28,644 bases of DNA from an uncultured Oscillospiraceae bacterium (GCA_910583885.1 CAJUAC010000032.1:1-28644); one strand, 5' to 3'; shown: positions 14,451 through 23,254, counted from the stretch's first letter. Notes: generated by a model not told the origin, from the sequence alone. Made by a program: numbers and translations.

Positions 14451-16969
14451 GGGCTGAGGAGCAGACAAGCAAGCATTTGCTGCTGGCTGTCATCGCCACG
14501 GTATTCAGCGGGATGCTGTGTGTGGTCATCGCGGCCATGGCGTGGGAATTTTGGATGATCCCGCTGATCCTGGCAGGCTGCTTCAGCGTATGGTTCCTGC
14601 ACATTGCAAAGGTAGGTTCAGATACGCTCTATGAAAACCTTTGTACCGGGCTGATGCTGATTGAATTTTTCTTCTTCGGCGTCCATGGCGCCTGCCTGTT
14701 TGATATCCCCGCAATTGCCTGCATTTTGATCCTCTCACTGTTCATGCTGAATAAAAAATGGATCCTGCACGCAGTAGCGGCCCTATATGCGCTGGAGCTG
14801 CTGTACCACGCGTTGATCCTCCACACGATTACCTATCAGATGGAGCTCCAGACGGTCTTCCGCCTGGTGCTCGGTATGGTCGTCACCTTTGGCGGGGCAA
14901 CGCTTGGGCGGTATTGGATCAACAAGCGGATTGTGCAGCGCAAGTGGTATGAGCATATCTTCCAGGAGCTGGAGACGGCAGGAAAGCAGAACGCCGTTTT
15001 TTTGTCGAACGTATCCCATGAGCTCCGCACACCGATCAACATGGTAATCGGGATCAGCGAAGTGGCGCTGGGGAGGGAGCTTCCCAAGGATATCCGTTCA
15101 GATATGACATCCATCAAGCTGGCGGGAAAGCGCCTGTCCAACCAGATCAACAATATGCTGGACTACACGGAGATCGTGGAAGGCACGCTGACCCCGGCAA
15201 AGAAGGAATATATGATCACCTCGGTGCTGAACGATGTGATCACCATGACCGCACTGCAAAGCAACCGCCAGCATCTGGAGCTGGTGTTTGACATTGACCC
15301 CAAGGTCCCGGCGGCCCTCATCGGCGACGCGGAAAAAATTTCCCATGTGCTCAAAATTCTGGTAGAAAATTCCCTGAAATTTACGGAAGAGGGCGGCGTA
15401 AACATCCGTATCAAATGCCGCAAGGAGAATTACGGCATCAATTTAATTGTCGATATCCGAGACACCGGCATCGGTATGACAGACTCCCAGCTGACGCAGA
15501 TGTACGATGTCTTTTATCAGGCGGATTCCGGGAGCAACCGGTTTGCAGGGGGGCTTGGGCTTGGGCTCCCCATCGCCCAGGGGCTTCTGACCGCAATGGG
15601 CGGCTTTATCCACTTTGATTGCAAGGACCAGCAGGGCCTGTCCGCCCATATCGTGATCCCCCAGGGCGTGGCGGACGAGCGGCCGTGTATCGTGCTCAAC
15701 CATCCGGAGCAGCTCTGTATTGTGTGCTATTTCGAGCCGGAAAAGTACACCTGTGACGAGGTCCGGGAATACTATGACGGGCTGATCTTAAATTTGGTAG
15801 AAGGGCTGGGCGTCCGAGGGTATCAGACGCACAATTTTGAGGGGCTGCTCAAATTGCAGCGCAGCCACAAGCCGACCCATCTATTCATTACGCAGTCAGA
15901 ATATGAAGAGAACCCGGGATACTATGAGGAGCAGGCGGATACGCTCCGCGTTGTCGTGATTGCGGAGCGGGAGTTCTCCCTGTCCAGTGACAGCAAGCTG
16001 CTGATCATACATAAGCCCTTCTCCGCCCTCTCTGTTGCAAACCTGCTGAATGGGGAGACCGGGGAGCGTGGGTTCGCAGAAGCGCAGGCCGCAGGGCGGA
16101 AGCCCTTTACTTGCGTGGGGGTCCGGGCGCTGGCCGTGGATGATGAAGAGATGAACCTGGTAGTTGCCAAGGGCGTCCTGGGAAGCTATGGGATCGAGGT
16201 GGATACCTGCCTGAGCGGGAGGGAAGCGGTGGCGCAGTGCGGCAGCGCCAACTATGACATCATCTTTTTAGACCATATGATGCCGGGGGTAGACGGCGTG
16301 GAGACACTGAAGCGGATCCGTGAAATCCAAAACGGCATCTATCAGGATCTGCCAATCATTGCGCTGACAGCAAATACGGTCAGCGGCGCAAGGGAGATGT
16401 TCCGCAGCGAGGGCTTTACAGAGTTTGTCCCAAAGCCCATCGAGCGCACAGTTTTGGAGCGGGTGCTGCGGAAGGTACTGCCCAAGAGCTGCATCCAGTA
16501 CAATGAAGTGCCCACAGCGGAAGACGCGGAGGTCATCCCGGTGGAGGATGCGCCGGAAATTTCGTGCGAAGAGCCAGCAAACAGCAGCCCTTCCCCTGAG
16601 ACGTCCGGCGGACAGGCATCCCCCTATGACTATCTTGCCCAATTTGATGTCAATGTGGAGCTGGGGTTGGACTACTGCGCCGGGGATGAGGATTTCTACC
16701 GGGAAATGCTGCGGATGTTCTGCTCCCAGTGTGCGGAAAAAGCTGCGGAAATTGTTTCCCTGTATGAAAGCGCCAATTGGGCGGACTATGCAGTCAAGGT
16801 CCATGCACTGAAGAGCACATCGCTGACCATCGGCGCAGAAATACTTTCTGCCCAGGCAAAAGAGCTGGAGCTGGCAGGAAAACGGGGCGACATAGACTAT
16901 ATCCATGCGCATCACGCCGCATTGATACGTGCGTATCAAGAGCTCTGCGCGCACATTGCTGTACAATAA
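14447..16969 (+). CDS. Hybrid sensor histidine kinase (HisKA-HATPase-pseudoREC-REC-Hpt)
   Basis: The 840-residue membrane kinase has an N-terminal sensor of about six membrane segments (9-155). The dimerisation domain has phospho-acceptor His191 (NVSHELRTPINMV), and the ATPase domain shows ENSLKFT (N308), DTGIGM (339-344) and GGLGLGL. At about 412-535 lies a receiver-like fold that keeps HKPF (Lys523) but has THLFITQ where the Asp should be, so it is a pseudoreceiver. A true receiver follows (DD 565-566, Asp609 in FLDHMMPGVDG, Lys663), then an acidic linker, and a C-terminal Hpt domain with His786 (VHALKSTS). All steps of a phosphorelay sit in one chain. The ligand is unknown. The start overlaps the upstream receiver gene stop. 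Confidence 0.94.
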   Translation: MRAEEQTSKHLLLAVIATVFSGMLCVVIAAMAWEFWMIPLILAGCFSVWFLHIAKVGSDTLYENLCTGLMLIEFFFFGVHGACLFDIPAIACILILSLFMLNKKWILHAVAALYALELLYHALILHTITYQMELQTVFRLVLGMVVTFGGATLGRYWINKRIVQRKWYEHIFQELETAGKQNAVFLSNVSHELRTPINMVIGISEVALGRELPKDIRSDMTSIKLAGKRLSNQINNMLDYTEIVEGTLTPAKKEYMITSVLNDVITMTALQSNRQHLELVFDIDPKVPAALIGDAEKISHVLKILVENSLKFTEEGGVNIRIKCRKENYGINLIVDIRDTGIGMTDSQLTQMYDVFYQADSGSNRFAGGLGLGLPIAQGLLTAMGGFIHFDCKDQQGLSAHIVIPQGVADERPCIVLNHPEQLCIVCYFEPEKYTCDEVREYYDGLILNLVEGLGVRGYQTHNFEGLLKLQRSHKPTHLFITQSEYEENPGYYEEQADTLRVVVIAEREFSLSSDSKLLIIHKPFSALSVANLLNGETGERGFAEAQAAGRKPFTCVGVRALAVDDEEMNLVVAKGVLGSYGIEVDTCLSGREAVAQCGSANYDIIFLDHMMPGVDGVETLKRIREIQNGIYQDLPIIALTANTVSGAREMFRSEGFTEFVPKPIERTVLERVLRKVLPKSCIQYNEVPTAEDAEVIPVEDAPEISCEEPANSSPSPETSGGQASPYDYLAQFDVNVELGLDYCAGDEDFYREMLRMFCSQCAEKAAEIVSLYESANWADYAVKVHALKSTSLTIGAEILSAQAKELELAGKRGDIDYIHAHHAALIRAYQELCAHIAVQ

Positions 16970-17021
16970 CGCTTTCCGTTGTTGTTTCTAAAATACCATG
17001 TTCTAAGGGGTAGAGGGCTTC

Positions 17022-19721
17022 GTGATAAAAAAATGGTTTGAGATTATCACCGATCACAGGATCGGACTGCGTGAGCGAATGTTCCGCATTGTGACAAGTA
17101 TCTGCATGATTGCGCTGATATTTACCTTGCCTATGGGCAGGAGCATATTAAATATTGTGCTCCTGCCCGTGAGCCTCCTTGCAATGGTACTGATTGTGAA
17201 ATTCAGCATCCGCAAAAGGCGCATCCAAATGGGGGCCACAGCTATCTCGGTGCTGCTGCTTACGCTGTTTCCTATCACCTTCTTTTCTGCAGGCGGGTTT
17301 TATAGTGGGGTGCCGGAGTGGTTTGTCCTTTGTTTTATTTATGTCTGCATCACTTTACAGGGACGGCGCATGATTGTGTTCTTTGTGCTGTGTACAGTGG
17401 AGACGCTGCTTTGCTATGGCATCGCCTTCTATTTTCCAGACGTTGCTGCAACCAACGTGCATAACAACTCCTTCTTTGATTCTGCGTTTTCCATGGTGAT
17501 GGTAGGGCTGCTCACCAGCGTGATCCTCATGTTCTTAAACAGAATGTACGAAGAGGAAAACGCGCTCTCCCAGCAGCAGAAAAAGGAGATTGAGGAGCTC
17601 AACCGGGCAGAGAACCACTTCTTTTCCAGTATGAGCCATGAGATCCGTACGCCAATCAATACGATTATCGGGTTGAATGAGATCATCCTGCGGGAGTATA
17701 TTTCGGAGGAAGTGGCGGAAAACGCAAGGAACATCCAAGGGGCCAGCAAGCTGCTTCTCTCCCTGATTAACGATATTCTGGATATATCAAAGATTAAATC
17801 CGGGAAGATGGAAATTGTCAATGTCTCCTATGAGACGGGCGCCCTTTTTTCCGAGATTGTCAACATGATATGGATCAAGGCAAAGGAGAAGGGCCTGGAA
17901 TTTAAACTGCAGGTGGATTCTTCCATCCCCAGTATGCTCTGCGGGGATGAGGTGCGCATCAAACAGATTTTGATCAACCTGCTGAATAACGCGGTAAAGT
18001 ATACCAGCGAGGGCTCTGTCACCCTTTCCGTCCGGTGCGAACGCCAGAAGCTCAACAGGGTGCGTGTCTGGTATTCTGTGGAAGACACTGGCCAGGGGGT
18101 CAAAAAGGAAAATATCCCCTACATCTTTAACGCATTCCGCCGGGTTGATGAGGAAAAGAACCGCTACATTGAAGGGACCGGACTGGGGCTGAGCATTGTC
18201 CAGCAGCTGGTGAACCTGATGGGCGGTGAAATCAGTGTAAACAGTGTCTACACCAAGGGGTCGAAGTTCATCGTCATGCTGGACCAGGATATCATCGATG
18301 AGCGGGCACTGGGGACATTTACCCTGACCTCCCGTGCAAGGACGCATGACGGGGAGCCCTACCGCCAGAGCTTCGAGGCGCCTGATGCACATATCCTCGT
18401 GGTAGACGACAACGACATGAACCTGATGGTCGTAACCAAGCTGCTTTTGGCCACAAAGATCCAGATCGATACGGCCTCCAGCGGCGCAGAGTGCCTGCGG
18501 CTGACGCAGAACCACCACTATGACTGCATCCTCATGGATCATATGATGCCGGAGATGGATGGGATCCAGTGCCTGCACGCGCTGCGGGTACAGCCGGGCG
18601 GCTTGTGCCAGGATGTGCCTGTGGTCGCCTTGACCGCCAATGCCGGCAGTGACAACCAGCTCCTCTACCGGAAGGAGGGCTTTAGCGGCTATTTGGCCAA
18701 GCCGGTCAGCGGTGCGCTGCTGGAGGCCGCTGTCCTGAGCATCCTGCCCAAAGGGCTGGTACAGCTGAACGAAGAGGCCCGGCAAGCGGATATTGAAAAG
18801 GATATCCTGATCTTTGAGCAGGCGCAAAGGCGCTTCATCCTGGTCACAACGGACAGTGTATGCGACCTTCCGGAGTCTCTTAGGAAAGAGTTCAGCATCT
18901 CCATCTGCCCCTACTACGTCTGTACAGATGAAGGCCGTTTCCTGGACGGGGAGGAGATGCACCCAGATGACCTGCTGATGCATATGGCCGGGGGGCGAAC
19001 GGGCTATTCCCAGCCGCCTGATGTGGAGGACTACGAGAGGTTTTTTGCGGAGAAGCTGACAGAGGCACAGAATGTGATCCATATTACCATGGCAAGGTAT
19101 GTCAGTGACGGCTATCAAAACGCCCTTGAGGCAGCAAAATCCTTTGAAAACGTCACGGTGATCGATTCCGGGCACCTCTCCAGCAGTATGGGGCTGAGCG
19201 TGCTGTGTGCAGCCTATATGGCAGAGCACCATGCCGCAAAGGCGGAGATCGTGGAATCGGTAAAACGGATAGAGCATTTTATTTCTTCTGCTTTTATCAT
19301 CAACAGCACCCATATGATGTGCCAGTCCGGGCGGATATCGAAGCGGGTACAGATCCTCTGCGACGCGCTGCTGCTGCACCCAGTCCTTGAGCTGAAAAAG
19401 AGCCGGATGGCAGTCCGGTGGATGGAGATGGGGAATTTTTCCCATGTGGCGAAAAAGTATGTCAGGAAGACGCTCCAGGATACCAGAAATATTGACCGGC
19501 GTATCCTGTTCATCACATACTCTGGGATGGATGAGCAAAAGATTCAGTACATTAAAAACCTAATCAAGCAGTATTGCCCCTTTGAACGGGTCTACTGTCA
19601 AAAAGCATCCTCCGCTATCGCAAGCAACTGTGGCCCGGGCTCCTTTGGCCTGCTGTTTATGAGACGGGATGATGCTGCAGTCCCCTTTTTCCAGACGCCC
19701 AGCCAGGATGGGGCTGCATAA
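17022..19721 (+). CDS. Hybrid histidine kinase-receiver-DegV domain fusion
   Basis: The 899-residue protein combines a five-to-six segment membrane sensor (24-172), a short coiled coil, HisKA with His206 (SMSHEIRTPINTI), HATPase (NNAVKYT, DTGQGV, GTGLGLSI) and a complete receiver (DD 462-463, Asp506 in LMDHMMPEMDG, Lys560). A DegV-like domain fills about 604-880: VTTDSVCDLP (608-617), the LDGEEMHPDDLLMHM and GYSQPPDVEDYERFF blocks, VIDSGHLSSSMGL (713-725) and QSGRISKR (768-775). Stand-alone DegV proteins (FakB) bind fatty acids, so this kinase may read acyl chains in the cytoplasm. It has no Hpt, so the Hpt of the preceding kinase could serve it. The start is GTG at 17022 behind AAGGGGTAGAGGG, 52 bases after that gene. 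Confidence 0.9.
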   Translation: MIKKWFEIITDHRIGLRERMFRIVTSICMIALIFTLPMGRSILNIVLLPVSLLAMVLIVKFSIRKRRIQMGATAISVLLLTLFPITFFSAGGFYSGVPEWFVLCFIYVCITLQGRRMIVFFVLCTVETLLCYGIAFYFPDVAATNVHNNSFFDSAFSMVMVGLLTSVILMFLNRMYEEENALSQQQKKEIEELNRAENHFFSSMSHEIRTPINTIIGLNEIILREYISEEVAENARNIQGASKLLLSLINDILDISKIKSGKMEIVNVSYETGALFSEIVNMIWIKAKEKGLEFKLQVDSSIPSMLCGDEVRIKQILINLLNNAVKYTSEGSVTLSVRCERQKLNRVRVWYSVEDTGQGVKKENIPYIFNAFRRVDEEKNRYIEGTGLGLSIVQQLVNLMGGEISVNSVYTKGSKFIVMLDQDIIDERALGTFTLTSRARTHDGEPYRQSFEAPDAHILVVDDNDMNLMVVTKLLLATKIQIDTASSGAECLRLTQNHHYDCILMDHMMPEMDGIQCLHALRVQPGGLCQDVPVVALTANAGSDNQLLYRKEGFSGYLAKPVSGALLEAAVLSILPKGLVQLNEEARQADIEKDILIFEQAQRRFILVTTDSVCDLPESLRKEFSISICPYYVCTDEGRFLDGEEMHPDDLLMHMAGGRTGYSQPPDVEDYERFFAEKLTEAQNVIHITMARYVSDGYQNALEAAKSFENVTVIDSGHLSSSMGLSVLCAAYMAEHHAAKAEIVESVKRIEHFISSAFIINSTHMMCQSGRISKRVQILCDALLLHPVLELKKSRMAVRWMEMGNFSHVAKKYVRKTLQDTRNIDRRILFITYSGMDEQKIQYIKNLIKQYCPFERVYCQKASSAIASNCGPGSFGLLFMRRDDAAVPFFQTPSQDGAA

Positions 19722-19735
19722 ACCCAGATATCCAC

Positions 19736-19777
19736 AAAAAATTTTCCAGGCCTATAACAGCCTGGAAAATTTTTTTG
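19736..19777. terminator. Bidirectional terminator between kinase and methyltransferase genes
   Basis: ATTTTCCAGGC (19741-19751) pairs with GCCTGGAAAAT (19760-19770), preceded by AAAAA and followed by TTTTTTT. The symmetric A/T flanks allow it to end the phosphorelay operon on the plus strand and the methyltransferase gene on the minus strand. Confidence 0.92.
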
Positions 19778-19836
19778 CCTGTTAAAAAAATCGCGCTGCC
19801 AGCCTTTTCAGCCGCATACAGATGAGCGCATAAACG

Positions 19837-20595
19837 CTATTTTTTTGCAACGATCATGTACCGATGAATGGTTCCGACCACCTCCCCCTTCTGATCGATG
19901 GTTTTTTGCATGTCCAGCAGCTGCCGGAAACATCTGTCCACCGAAAATCCAGGGAATTCCCACTCTATGATGCGGGCAAACCAAACAAACGCACCCACGT
20001 CATAAAATGTTATGGGGCGGTAGGCCTCCCCTGCCTCTAGGATTTGAAATCCTGCGTCTTCAAACCCCTGGCGCTGTTTTTCAAGCGTCAAATCCGGAAA
20101 CGGCTTGTCTGTCCCAGGCAGCACCATGTCCACCAAATCCCGGTCATTCTCGCTCCCTACCTGTTCCGTGATAAACATCCCGCCAGGACGCAGCAGCCTG
20201 AAGATCTCTGCTGCGTCAAAGCTGCCGTGCCTGTTCAGGACCAGGTCAAAGGACTCATCCTCAAAGGGGATGGCAGCGGGGTTGCTGCATTCCTTGAAGG
20301 TGATCCCCAAGGGCAGCAATTTTTCCCTGCATAATTTGACATTGGGCGGATACCCTTCTGTTGCAGACGTCTTGTGATACGGATGCTTGAGGGCCAGTAA
20401 AAATTCACCGCCGCCTGTGTCATAATCCAGGATATCCAAACCGCTTGTTAAATATCCCCTCACCAGTGCCCCATAATCCCACGGCAATCCGGTCCCCACG
20501 CTGTATCTCCCATGGATATGCGAGAAATCCCAGCCGTGGATATGCGCTATATCTTCCTCGTGCTTCCAAAGGGCTCTTAACTGTTCCTGATTCAT
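19837..20595 (-). CDS. Class I SAM-dependent methyltransferase
   Basis: The 252-residue protein is a Rossmann-fold methyltransferase (Methyltransf_11 type). Motif I is ILDYDTGGGEFLLAL, close to the usual LDxGxGxG, with Tyr/Asp-Thr before GGGE. The acidic residue at the end of strand 2 is in TSATEGYPPNV, motif IV is FDLVLNRHGSF, and post-IV is EIFRLLRPGGMFITEQVG. A C-terminal half with a possible substrate lid (ITFYDVGAFVWFARI) follows. The substrate is not identifiable, though similar Firmicute proteins are annotated only as methyltransferases. The ATG at 20595 follows GAGGAG. It is a single gene behind its own promoter and a 150-nt structured leader. Confidence 0.9.
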   Translation of the reverse strand: MNQEQLRALWKHEEDIAHIHGWDFSHIHGRYSVGTGLPWDYGALVRGYLTSGLDILDYDTGGGEFLLALKHPYHKTSATEGYPPNVKLCREKLLPLGITFKECSNPAAIPFEDESFDLVLNRHGSFDAAEIFRLLRPGGMFITEQVGSENDRDLVDMVLPGTDKPFPDLTLEKQRQGFEDAGFQILEAGEAYRPITFYDVGAFVWFARIIEWEFPGFSVDRCFRQLLDMQKTIDQKGEVVGTIHRYMIVAKK

Positions 20596-20636
20596 TAAAC
20601 TGCTCTCCTCTCATTTATCAAATAGCCTCTATGACA

Positions 20637-20700
20637 GGTGCAGTCCCTGGCAACAGGAATCCCGGTGCAACCTGCTGCCAGTTTTTAGAACTGCACCGGG
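20637..20700 (-). promoter_or_regulatory. Competing-helix leader of the methyltransferase gene
   Basis: In the minus-strand RNA three helices compete. One nested fold pairs GGTGCAGT (20697-20690) with ACTGCACC (20644-20637), and inside it CTGGCAGCAGG (20681-20671) with CCTGTTGCCAG (20657-20647), the latter using one G-U pair. The alternative pairs CCCGGTGCA (20700-20692) with TGCACCGGG (20669-20661) and breaks both. On the plus strand the G-U becomes an A-C mismatch, so the minus-strand RNA is the structured one. The layout suggests attenuation or a riboswitch-like switch. No T-run is present and no known class was recognised. Confidence 0.5.
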
Positions 20701-20752
20701 TAACTAACTCGTCTCATCATAAGTGTCCTCCCCATATCAAAAGATACCTAGT

Positions 20753-20781
20753 ATTATACTATCCTTGCCTATCAAAATCAA
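20753..20781 (-). promoter_or_regulatory. Sigma-A promoter of the methyltransferase gene
   Basis: Read leftward: TTGATT (20781-20776), a 17-base spacer, TATAAT (20758-20753). The leader to the ATG is about 150 nt. It is arranged divergently from the T-box promoter, with the two -35 boxes about 30 bases apart. Confidence 0.85.
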
Positions 20782-20812
20782 TCCGATGTCCTGGAATCAC
20801 GCATTTCACTTC

Positions 20813-20841
20813 TTGACACACCGGCCCTCCGCTGGTAATAT
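20813..20841 (+). promoter_or_regulatory. Sigma-A promoter of the cysE-cysS operon
   Basis: Consensus TTGACA (20813-20818), a 17-base spacer, then TAATAT (20836-20841). Transcription would start near 20848, just at the foot of T-box Stem I. Confidence 0.85.
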
Positions 20842-20851
20842 AATAGGGATA

Positions 20852-21069
20852 GATCCGCGATGAACGGAAAGAGTACCCGCATCCAACAGGCAGAGAGGGG
20901 CCGCCGCCGGCTGCAAGCGGCCCTCTGGGCGGTGCGGGGAAAGTGCGTCCGGGAGCGGGAGGGGCAATACCCTCCGTTTGGGCCGCGATATTGGCCTATA
21001 TGAGCAAAGCAGGAGAGTGGAACCGCGCACCGCGCCTCTCCGTCCACCAAGGACGGGAGGGGCGTTTTT
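20852..21069 (+). promoter_or_regulatory. Cysteine T-box riboswitch with terminator
   Basis: Stem I is recognisable. GAAAGAGTA (20867-20875) forms the 5' side of the specifier loop, and CCCGCA (20876-20881) pairs with TGCGGG (20933-20938). The AGAGAGGGG and GGCTGCAAG distal elements lie between. The specifier codon is TGC (20944-20946), cysteine, followed by the expected purine G and the lower helix TCCG with CGGA (20865-20868). The T-box bulge TGGAACCGCG (21018-21027) is followed by a terminator pairing 21033-21045 with 21051-21064 (one bulged G at 21057) and TTTTT (21065-21069). Uncharged tRNA-Cys should favour antitermination, so low cysteine or poor charging turns on cysE-cysS. Confidence 0.93.
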
Positions 21070-21110
21070 GCTGCCGCGGGCCCTGTCCGTATTGTAGAGG
21101 ATGAACCCTT

Positions 21111-21740
21111 ATGTTACTGGAAACCCTACGCGCATACCAGCGGCGTGACCCCGCCGCACGCGGGAAGCTGGAGATCTTCCTGCTATACTCCGGCGTACAT
21201 GCCATTATCTACTACCGCATCGCCCATTGGCTCCACCGCCGCCAGCTGTGCTTCCTGGCCCGGTGCGTATCCCAGTGGGGCCGGCTCTGGACCGGCATTG
21301 AAATCCATCCCGGCGCAGCCATCGGCCGCCGCCTGGTCATTGACCATGGCACCGGCATCGTCATCGGCGAGACCACAGAGATTGGTGACGACGTGCTCCT
21401 CTATCAGGGCGTCACCCTGGGGGGCACCGGCAAGGACATGGGCAAGCGCCATCCCACCTTGGGCGACAACGTCATGGTCGGTGCTGGGGCCAAGGTGCTG
21501 GGCCCTATCACCATCCACAACAACGCCCGCATTGCCGCCGGCGCAGTGGTGCTCCAGGACGTGCCGGCCAACGCCACCGCTGTAGGCGTGCCCGCCCAGA
21601 TCGTCCGTGTCAACGGTGAGAAGGTGCGCCGCTACGCAGACGAGGTGGATCAGACCAGCGTCATCAACCCCACCCTGCAAAAAATCGACGCCCTGGCCAA
21701 ACGTATCGAAGAACTGGAAAAAAAGCTGGCTGAAAAATAA
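21111..21740 (+). CDS. cysE: Serine O-acetyltransferase
   Basis: CysE makes O-acetylserine from serine and acetyl-CoA, the committed step of cysteine synthesis. The 209-residue product is the short Firmicute form. It has an N-terminal helical part (YSGVHAIIYYRIAHWLH) and a left-handed beta-helix of hexapeptide repeats with the catalytic region IEIHPGAAIG, VIDHGTGIVIGE and LYQGVTLGGTGKDMGKRHPT. A Lys/Glu-rich C-terminal helix ends the protein. The ATG at 21111 has GAGG about 11 bases upstream. It is the first gene after the Cys T-box and is followed by cysS after 27 bases. Confidence 0.97.
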   Translation: MLLETLRAYQRRDPAARGKLEIFLLYSGVHAIIYYRIAHWLHRRQLCFLARCVSQWGRLWTGIEIHPGAAIGRRLVIDHGTGIVIGETTEIGDDVLLYQGVTLGGTGKDMGKRHPTLGDNVMVGAGAKVLGPITIHNNARIAAGAVVLQDVPANATAVGVPAQIVRVNGEKVRRYADEVDQTSVINPTLQKIDALAKRIEELEKKLAEK

Positions 21741-21767
21741 CATCCGATTTAAAGGAGAATGCAGCAT

Positions 21768-23219
21768 ATGTATCTGTACAATTCCGCCACCCACCGCAAG
21801 GAGGAGTTCGTCCCCAACCATCCGGACATCGTGAAAATGTACACCTGCGGCCCTACCGTGTACCACTTCGCCCACATCGGCAACCTGCGCAGCTATATCA
21901 TGGAGGATGTGCTGGAGAAATTTTTGCGCTTTGAGGGCTATCACGTCAAGCGTGTCATGAACATCACCGACGTGGGCCATCTCTCCTCCGATGGCGACAC
22001 CGGGGAGGATAAGATGCTCAAAGGCGCCAAGCGGGAGAACAAATCCGTCATGGACATCGCCCGCTTCTATACGGACGCCTTCTTCTCTGACTGCGAAAAG
22101 CTGAACATCAAGCGTCCCGACGTGGTGGAGCCCGCCACTGCCTGCATCAGCGAGTATATCCGCATCATCTCCGCGCTGGTCGAGAAGGGGTATGGCTACG
22201 TGGCCGGCGGCAACGTATATTTCGACACCAGCAAGCTGGAGCGCTACTATATCTTCAACGACCACGATGCGGAGGATCTGGCAGTAGGCGTCCGGGAGGG
22301 TGTGGAGGAGGATGTCAACAAGCGCAATAAAAACGATTTTGTCCTCTGGTTTACCCAGTCCAAGTTTGAGGATCAGGCCCTCAAGTGGGATTCCCCCTGG
22401 GGGGTGGGCTACCCCGGCTGGCACATCGAGTGCTCCGGCATCTCCATGAAGCACCTGGGGGAGGACCTGGACATCCACTGCGGCGGCATCGACAACGCCT
22501 TCCCCCACCACACCAATGAGATCGCCCAGAGCGAGGCGTACCTGGGCCACAAGTGGTGCAATTTCTGGATGCACGTGCTGCATTTAAACACCAACAGCGG
22601 AAAAATGAGTAAGAGCAAAGGGGAGTTCCTGACAGTCTCCCTCTTGGAGGAGAAGGGGTATGATCCCCTGGCCTACCGCTTTTTCTGCCTCCAGAGCCAC
22701 TACCGCAAGGGCCTTGTCTTCTCCTGGGAGAACTTGGATAACGCCCAGGGGGCCTACCGCAAGCTGGTCGCCCGGGCCGCCGCGCTGGTGCCGGGGGATG
22801 GCGCGGTGGATGAGGCCGTTGTTGCCGCCCAGAGGGAGAACTTCCGCAAGGCAATGGGCAACGACCTGAACACCTCCCTGGGGATCACCGCCCTCTACGA
22901 CGTGCTGAAGGCAGAGGCCAACGCGGAGACAAAGCTGGCCCTGCTGGGGGACTTCGACCAGGTGCTGGGCCTGCGCCTGCTGGAGAAGGCGGCGCAGAAG
23001 CGGGAGGCCGACGCCAAGGCGGTGTCCAACGCTTCCGCGGCAGGCGGCATCCTCATCACCGGCGAGGGCGACCCGGAGATCGATGCGCTGGTGCGGCGGC
23101 GGGCTGAGGCAAAGAAGGCGAAGGACTTCGCCCTGGCGGACCAGCTGCGTGCCCAGCTGAAGGACATGGGCATCGAAGTGGTGGACACCAAGGACGGCGC
23201 TGTCTGGAAACGGGTATAA
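21768..23219 (+). CDS. cysS: Cysteinyl-tRNA synthetase
   Basis: Class I synthetase charging tRNA-Cys. The 483-residue product shows TCGPTVY (Zn/Cys site, about 25-31), the HIGH-type motif HIGNLR (35-40), GWHIECSGIS with further Zn ligands, and the KMSKS motif GKMSKSKG (about 280). An anticodon-binding helical C-terminus ends in DTKDGAVWKRV. An ATG at 21759 lies only one base after AAAGGAG (21751-21757), so the ATG at 21768 with proper spacing is chosen. It shares a transcript with cysE under T-box control. Confidence 0.97.
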   Translation: MYLYNSATHRKEEFVPNHPDIVKMYTCGPTVYHFAHIGNLRSYIMEDVLEKFLRFEGYHVKRVMNITDVGHLSSDGDTGEDKMLKGAKRENKSVMDIARFYTDAFFSDCEKLNIKRPDVVEPATACISEYIRIISALVEKGYGYVAGGNVYFDTSKLERYYIFNDHDAEDLAVGVREGVEEDVNKRNKNDFVLWFTQSKFEDQALKWDSPWGVGYPGWHIECSGISMKHLGEDLDIHCGGIDNAFPHHTNEIAQSEAYLGHKWCNFWMHVLHLNTNSGKMSKSKGEFLTVSLLEEKGYDPLAYRFFCLQSHYRKGLVFSWENLDNAQGAYRKLVARAAALVPGDGAVDEAVVAAQRENFRKAMGNDLNTSLGITALYDVLKAEANAETKLALLGDFDQVLGLRLLEKAAQKREADAKAVSNASAAGGILITGEGDPEIDALVRRRAEAKKAKDFALADQLRAQLKDMGIEVVDTKDGAVWKRV

Positions 23220-23220
23220 A

Positions 23221-23252
23221 CAAGGAGGGCCGGTGTTTGCCGGCCCTCCTTG
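23221..23252 (+). terminator. Hairpin terminator after cysS
   Basis: A 13-bp perfect stem (23221-23233 with 23240-23252) and loop TGTTTG directly follow the cysS stop. The T-tail is poor (CTTC). It also lies just past the convergent lipoprotein gene and could serve both directions. Confidence 0.75.
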
Positions 23253-23254
23253 CT

